The position numbers and the translations under genes were made by a program. A stretch of DNA of 17,400 bases from a candidate division NC10 bacterium CSP1-5 (lineage in GTDB: Bacteria; Methylomirabilota; Methylomirabilia; Methylomirabilales; CSP1-5), in the NCBI GenBank assembly GCA_001443495.1, contig LDXR01000028.1, positions 1 through 17,400 of the forward strand. The letters are read 5' to 3'. The notes below the pieces were generated by a model. The model ran no database searches. It saw nothing but the letters and a program-made list of their open reading frames with translations, and was not told the DNA's origin. This document shows, one piece after another, positions 14,863 to 17,400 of the stretch (position 1 is its first letter; every line of letters begins with the position of its first letter).

Positions 14863-14901
14863 CCTGCCCTCTCACATGAAGGGGAATCCTTCTACGATCC
14901 T

Positions 14902-14930
14902 ATTATGGCGTCAGCGGCAGCTGGGCACAA
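14902..14930 (-). promoter_or_regulatory. Candidate sigma-70-type promoter for polX
   Basis: On the minus strand TTGTGC (14925-14930; 3 of 6), 17 bases, CATAAT (14902-14907; 5 of 6), ending 39 bases before the polX ATG. The remaining gap up to the aldehyde dehydrogenase stop at 15049 shows no clear terminator. Confidence 0.4.
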
Positions 14931-15048
14931 GGGAGCCGGGCTTATGAAGGGACAAGAATTGGACAATGCTCTTGCGGGCGACTGGGACAGGTGGGATGCA
15001 GCGTCAGGTGTGCTGCGCGAGGGAATCGGGTGAGCTATCGCCCTTCCC

Positions 15049-16497
15049 TCAGGCCTCCTGGATGTGCACGCTCTTGATATCGGTATAGAAATTGATCGTG
15101 TCGTCGCCGACCTCTCGGGCGCCGTAGCTCGAATACTTGAATCCGCCGAAGGGCATATGGGAGAAGCCTCCGAGTCCCGGCCGGTTCACATGGATCATGC
15201 CGGCATCAATCTTGTCGATAAAGGTGAAGGCCCGACCGATATCCCTGGTGAAGATTGAGGCGCACAGGCCGTAGTCCACCGCGTTGGCGACCGTGAGGGC
15301 CTCTTCGATGTCGTCCACCTCGATAAAGCTCAGGACGGGCCCGAAGACCTCCTCCCGGGCGATCTCGTGCTCGGGCCGCACGTCGACGACGGTGGGCGCG
15401 TAGTAGTGGCCGTCCCGAAGCCCCTCGGGCTCGCACCCCCCGATGACCACCGTTGCGCCCTGCGCCCGCGCGCGGTCCACAAAGCCCTTGACCTCGCGCA
15501 GCCGCAATTCGTCCACGAGCGGACCCATCGTGATTTCGGGGCGGTCACCGGGACCCACGCGGATGGCTTTCGTCCCCGCCACCAAACGCTCGGCGACCTG
15601 CGCGGCGACTTTCCGTTCCACGATGGCTCGGCTGGTGGCTGAGCACCGCTGTCCGGTGGCGCCGAACGCCGCGGTGAGCAGGGACTTCACGGCGCTGTCG
15701 AGATCCGCATCTCTCAGGATGATCTGGGGGTTCTTTCCCCCCATCTCCAACTGGACCTTGGCGAGACGCCGGGCCGCTGCCATGTGGATGGCCATGCCCA
15801 CCTTCGTCGAGCCGGTGAAAGAGATGCCTCGGATCAGCGGGTGGTTGACGAGTTCGCCGCCGACCTGGGCCCCGCCATGCACCAGGTTCAACACGCCCGG
15901 AGGGAGCCCCGCCTCTTCGAAGATCTCGACCACCCGAGTCGCTGTGGCGGGTGTCAGGGGGGAGGGCTTGCAGACCACGGTGTTGCCGCAGACCAGGGCC
16001 GGCGCGATCTTCCAGCAGGGGATGGCGACCGGAAAGTTCCAGGGGCTGATAGCAGCCACCGGGCCGATGGGCTGCCGCGTCGTAAAGCAGAAGACGTTCG
16101 GCACCTCGGTTGGCAGGGTCTGCCCGCCCAACCGGCGCCCCATGCCCGCGGCGTACTCCATGATATCGATGGCGCGCTTGACCTCACCCCGCGACTCGCT
16201 GACGATCTTCCCCTCTTCCCGGGTGAGAAGCTGGGCGACCTCCTCCAGCCGCGATTCGAGGAGCTGAGCCGCCCGGAGCACGATCTTGCCACGCTCGGGG
16301 GGGATGGTCCGCCGCCAGCGCTGGAACGCCTCTGCTGCCGCCTCAATGGCGCGGCGGGCATCCTCGGCTGAGGAGTCCGGCGCGGTGGCCACCACATCGC
16401 GGATGTTGGCGGGATTGAGTCGCGTGATGCCGTTCGCCCCGCGCTGCTCCCACTTGCCCCCGATGAGATTACCGCACTGAATCGTCTTCTCTCCCAT
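15049..16497 (-). CDS. NAD(P)-dependent aldehyde dehydrogenase, alpha-ketoglutarate-semialdehyde type
   Basis: 482 residues, the usual length. Motifs: ISPWNFPVAIP with Asn154, CKPSPLTP with Lys177 (cofactor), SFTGSTKVG, LEMGGKNPQI with the general base Glu251, FGATGQRCSATSR with nucleophile Cys285, and EEVFGPVLSFIEVDD. The sequence around Cys285 and Glu251 resembles alpha-ketoglutarate-semialdehyde dehydrogenases of oxidative pentose or sugar-acid pathways more than betaine-aldehyde types, but succinate-semialdehyde or another aldehyde is possible. The frame stays open to 16689; the ATG at 16495-16497 is chosen for its AAGGAG seven bases upstream and the family start. It lies 67 bases after the sugar-type ABC permease and is probably in the same operon, consistent with oxidising a breakdown product of the imported sugar. 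Confidence 0.92.
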   Translation of the reverse strand: MGEKTIQCGNLIGGKWEQRGANGITRLNPANIRDVVATAPDSSAEDARRAIEAAAEAFQRWRRTIPPERGKIVLRAAQLLESRLEEVAQLLTREEGKIVSESRGEVKRAIDIMEYAAGMGRRLGGQTLPTEVPNVFCFTTRQPIGPVAAISPWNFPVAIPCWKIAPALVCGNTVVCKPSPLTPATATRVVEIFEEAGLPPGVLNLVHGGAQVGGELVNHPLIRGISFTGSTKVGMAIHMAAARRLAKVQLEMGGKNPQIILRDADLDSAVKSLLTAAFGATGQRCSATSRAIVERKVAAQVAERLVAGTKAIRVGPGDRPEITMGPLVDELRLREVKGFVDRARAQGATVVIGGCEPEGLRDGHYYAPTVVDVRPEHEIAREEVFGPVLSFIEVDDIEEALTVANAVDYGLCASIFTRDIGRAFTFIDKIDAGMIHVNRPGLGGFSHMPFGGFKYSSYGAREVGDDTINFYTDIKSVHIQEA

Positions 16498-16564
16498 GGC
16501 ACTCTCCTTCAACCTTATCCCGCTTCCTTGGGCCCTTGTGTCGTTTCTCTCACCACTCCCCGTG

Positions 16565-17400
16565 TTACTTGACTGCCCCAACCGTGAAGCCGGCGATGAA
16601 CCGATCGACAAAGAAATTATAGAGGATGGCGATGGGAACGCTGGCGATGAAACAGCCGGCCATGAGCGAGCCCCAGAAATAGACGTCACCGTGAACCAGG
16701 AAGGTCGGCACCCCCACGCTGACCGTATACTGGGATGCCGTCGTGATGAAAGTAAGGGCGTAGACGAATTCCTGCGTCACCAGGGTGAAGGTGAAGATGA
16801 CGACCGTGAGGATGCCGGCGACGGAGATGGGGATCACGATCTTCACGAACGCCCCGAGCCGGCTGCAGCCGTCGATCATGGCCGCCTCCTCGAGGTCGGG
16901 AGGGATGGCCTTGAAGAACCCCATCAGGAGCCACGTGCAGAACGGGATGGTGAAGCTTGGGTAGACCAGCACCAGAGACCAGAGCGAATCCTGCAACCCC
17001 AGGTCCGCGATGACCCGCGACAGGGGGATGAATAGCAGGGTCGGCGGAACCAGATACGTCAGGAAGATGCCGATGCCGAGCTGCTCTCCCCATCGGCCCG
17101 TCAGTCTGGCCAGGGCGTACCCCGCGGGGACCGCGAGCAGCAGCGTGATCACCACCACGATCACGCCGACCCAGGCGGTATTCCAAAGCCAGCGCCCGTA
17201 CAGGGTGTCGTAGAACAGCACCCTCAAGTGCTCCAGGGTTGGAGGCTGATTCAGGAGGAAGGGATTATTCTCCCGCTTCATGAGGTCAGAGGTCTGCTTG
17301 AAGGTGGTGATGAGCATCCAGTAAAAGGGGAAGGCGGTGAAGAGGGTGAACGCTAACACTGTGGCGATGTGAGCGCCGCTGGCCCCGAGTCGCTTTGCCT
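16565..17400 (-). CDS. Carbohydrate ABC transporter permease, MalG type, 5' end outside window
   Basis: Inner-membrane permease of a sugar importer (binding-protein-dependent transport, CUT1 family), normally the second permease after a MalF-type partner. 278 residues are visible and the frame is still open at the edge (AKRLGASGAHIATVLAF), so the true start lies beyond 17400; a GTG at 17357-17359 falls inside the first membrane helix and is not credible. Visible features: first helix ATVLAFTLFTAFPFYWML, four or five further hydrophobic helices (WVGVIVVVITLLLAVPAGYA, FLTYLVPPTLLFIPL, WSLVLVYPSFTIPFC and a C-terminal pair), and the cytoplasmic EAA loop EEAAMIDGCSRLGAFVKIVIP that contacts the ATPase. 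The C-terminus NFFVDRFIAGFTVGAVK is typical of MalG/LacG-like permeases. The substrate is not determinable here. Confidence 0.93.
   Translation of the reverse strand, partial: AKRLGASGAHIATVLAFTLFTAFPFYWMLITTFKQTSDLMKRENNPFLLNQPPTLEHLRVLFYDTLYGRWLWNTAWVGVIVVVITLLLAVPAGYALARLTGRWGEQLGIGIFLTYLVPPTLLFIPLSRVIADLGLQDSLWSLVLVYPSFTIPFCTWLLMGFFKAIPPDLEEAAMIDGCSRLGAFVKIVIPISVAGILTVVIFTFTLVTQEFVYALTFITTASQYTVSVGVPTFLVHGDVYFWGSLMAGCFIASVPIAILYNFFVDRFIAGFTVGAVK

Noticed and set aside
13741-15033. 430-codon plus-strand open frame
   Set aside because: Antisense to polX for most of its length and without family motifs.
14944-15033. 29-codon plus-strand frame between polX and the aldehyde dehydrogenase gene
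   Set aside because: Very short, no clear promoter or terminator, and it overlaps the region upstream of polX; nothing supports translation.
1-17400. CRISPR arrays, tRNA/rRNA genes, insertion sequences, toxin-antitoxin pairs
   Set aside because: Looked for regular repeats, cloverleaf ends, transposase motifs and paired small genes on both strands and saw none.

Overview
The window is ordinary-looking, high-GC bacterial chromosome with no rRNA, tRNA, CRISPR array, transposase or phage gene visible. The gene set points to a Gram-negative-type bacterium: a periplasmic TPR/Slt lytic transglycosylase with a signal peptide, groESL under a perfect CIRCE (HrcA) operator, and two good sigma-54 (-24/-12) promoter matches. 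GC content and gene mix would fit Methylomirabilota (NC10), Nitrospirota or a deltaproteobacterial-type lineage. That placement is a guess, since no phylogenetic marker is present.

Layout. On the minus strand, bases 1-4786 hold mtnA (methylthioribose-1-phosphate isomerase), slt (joined to mtnA by an ATGA overlap), thiD (with its own likely promoter in the 95-base gap after slt) and coaBC (cut by the left window edge). Bases 4787-5277 hold the divergent mtnA sigma-70-type promoter, a sigma-54-type promoter on the plus strand, an unannotated 43-residue single-pass membrane microprotein, and a strong bidirectional terminator shared with groEL. Bases 5278-7306 are groES-groEL on the minus strand behind CIRCE. 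alr (alanine racemase) is divergent from groES.

Bases 8834-11078 form what looks like one transcription unit on the plus strand. A second sigma-54-type promoter is followed by a 69-residue protein with a Cys-rich tail, a short Arg-rich single-pass membrane protein, and a Ycf46-like AAA+ ATPase with a degenerate first ATPase domain. This is the best candidate in the window for an undescribed functional module.

Next come a suhB-type inositol-monophosphatase-family gene, an amidohydrolase-2 family gene of clearly lower GC, and a convergent polX (bacterial family X polymerase with PHP domain). A decayed, frameshifted copy of the polX 3' end lies between suhB and the amidohydrolase. The amidohydrolase gene is therefore bracketed by two direct copies of polX 3'-end sequence, one intact and one relic, which looks like the scar of an old insertion or recombination event. 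The right end holds an aldehyde dehydrogenase of the alpha-ketoglutarate-semialdehyde type behind a MalG-type sugar ABC permease that runs off the window, probably the end of a sugar or sugar-acid uptake and oxidation operon.

Several genes have a recognisable sigma-70-like promoter whose -10 box lies only about 17-28 bases from the chosen start codon. This helps choose starts for mtnA, alr and suhB, where longer open frames would otherwise run through the promoter.
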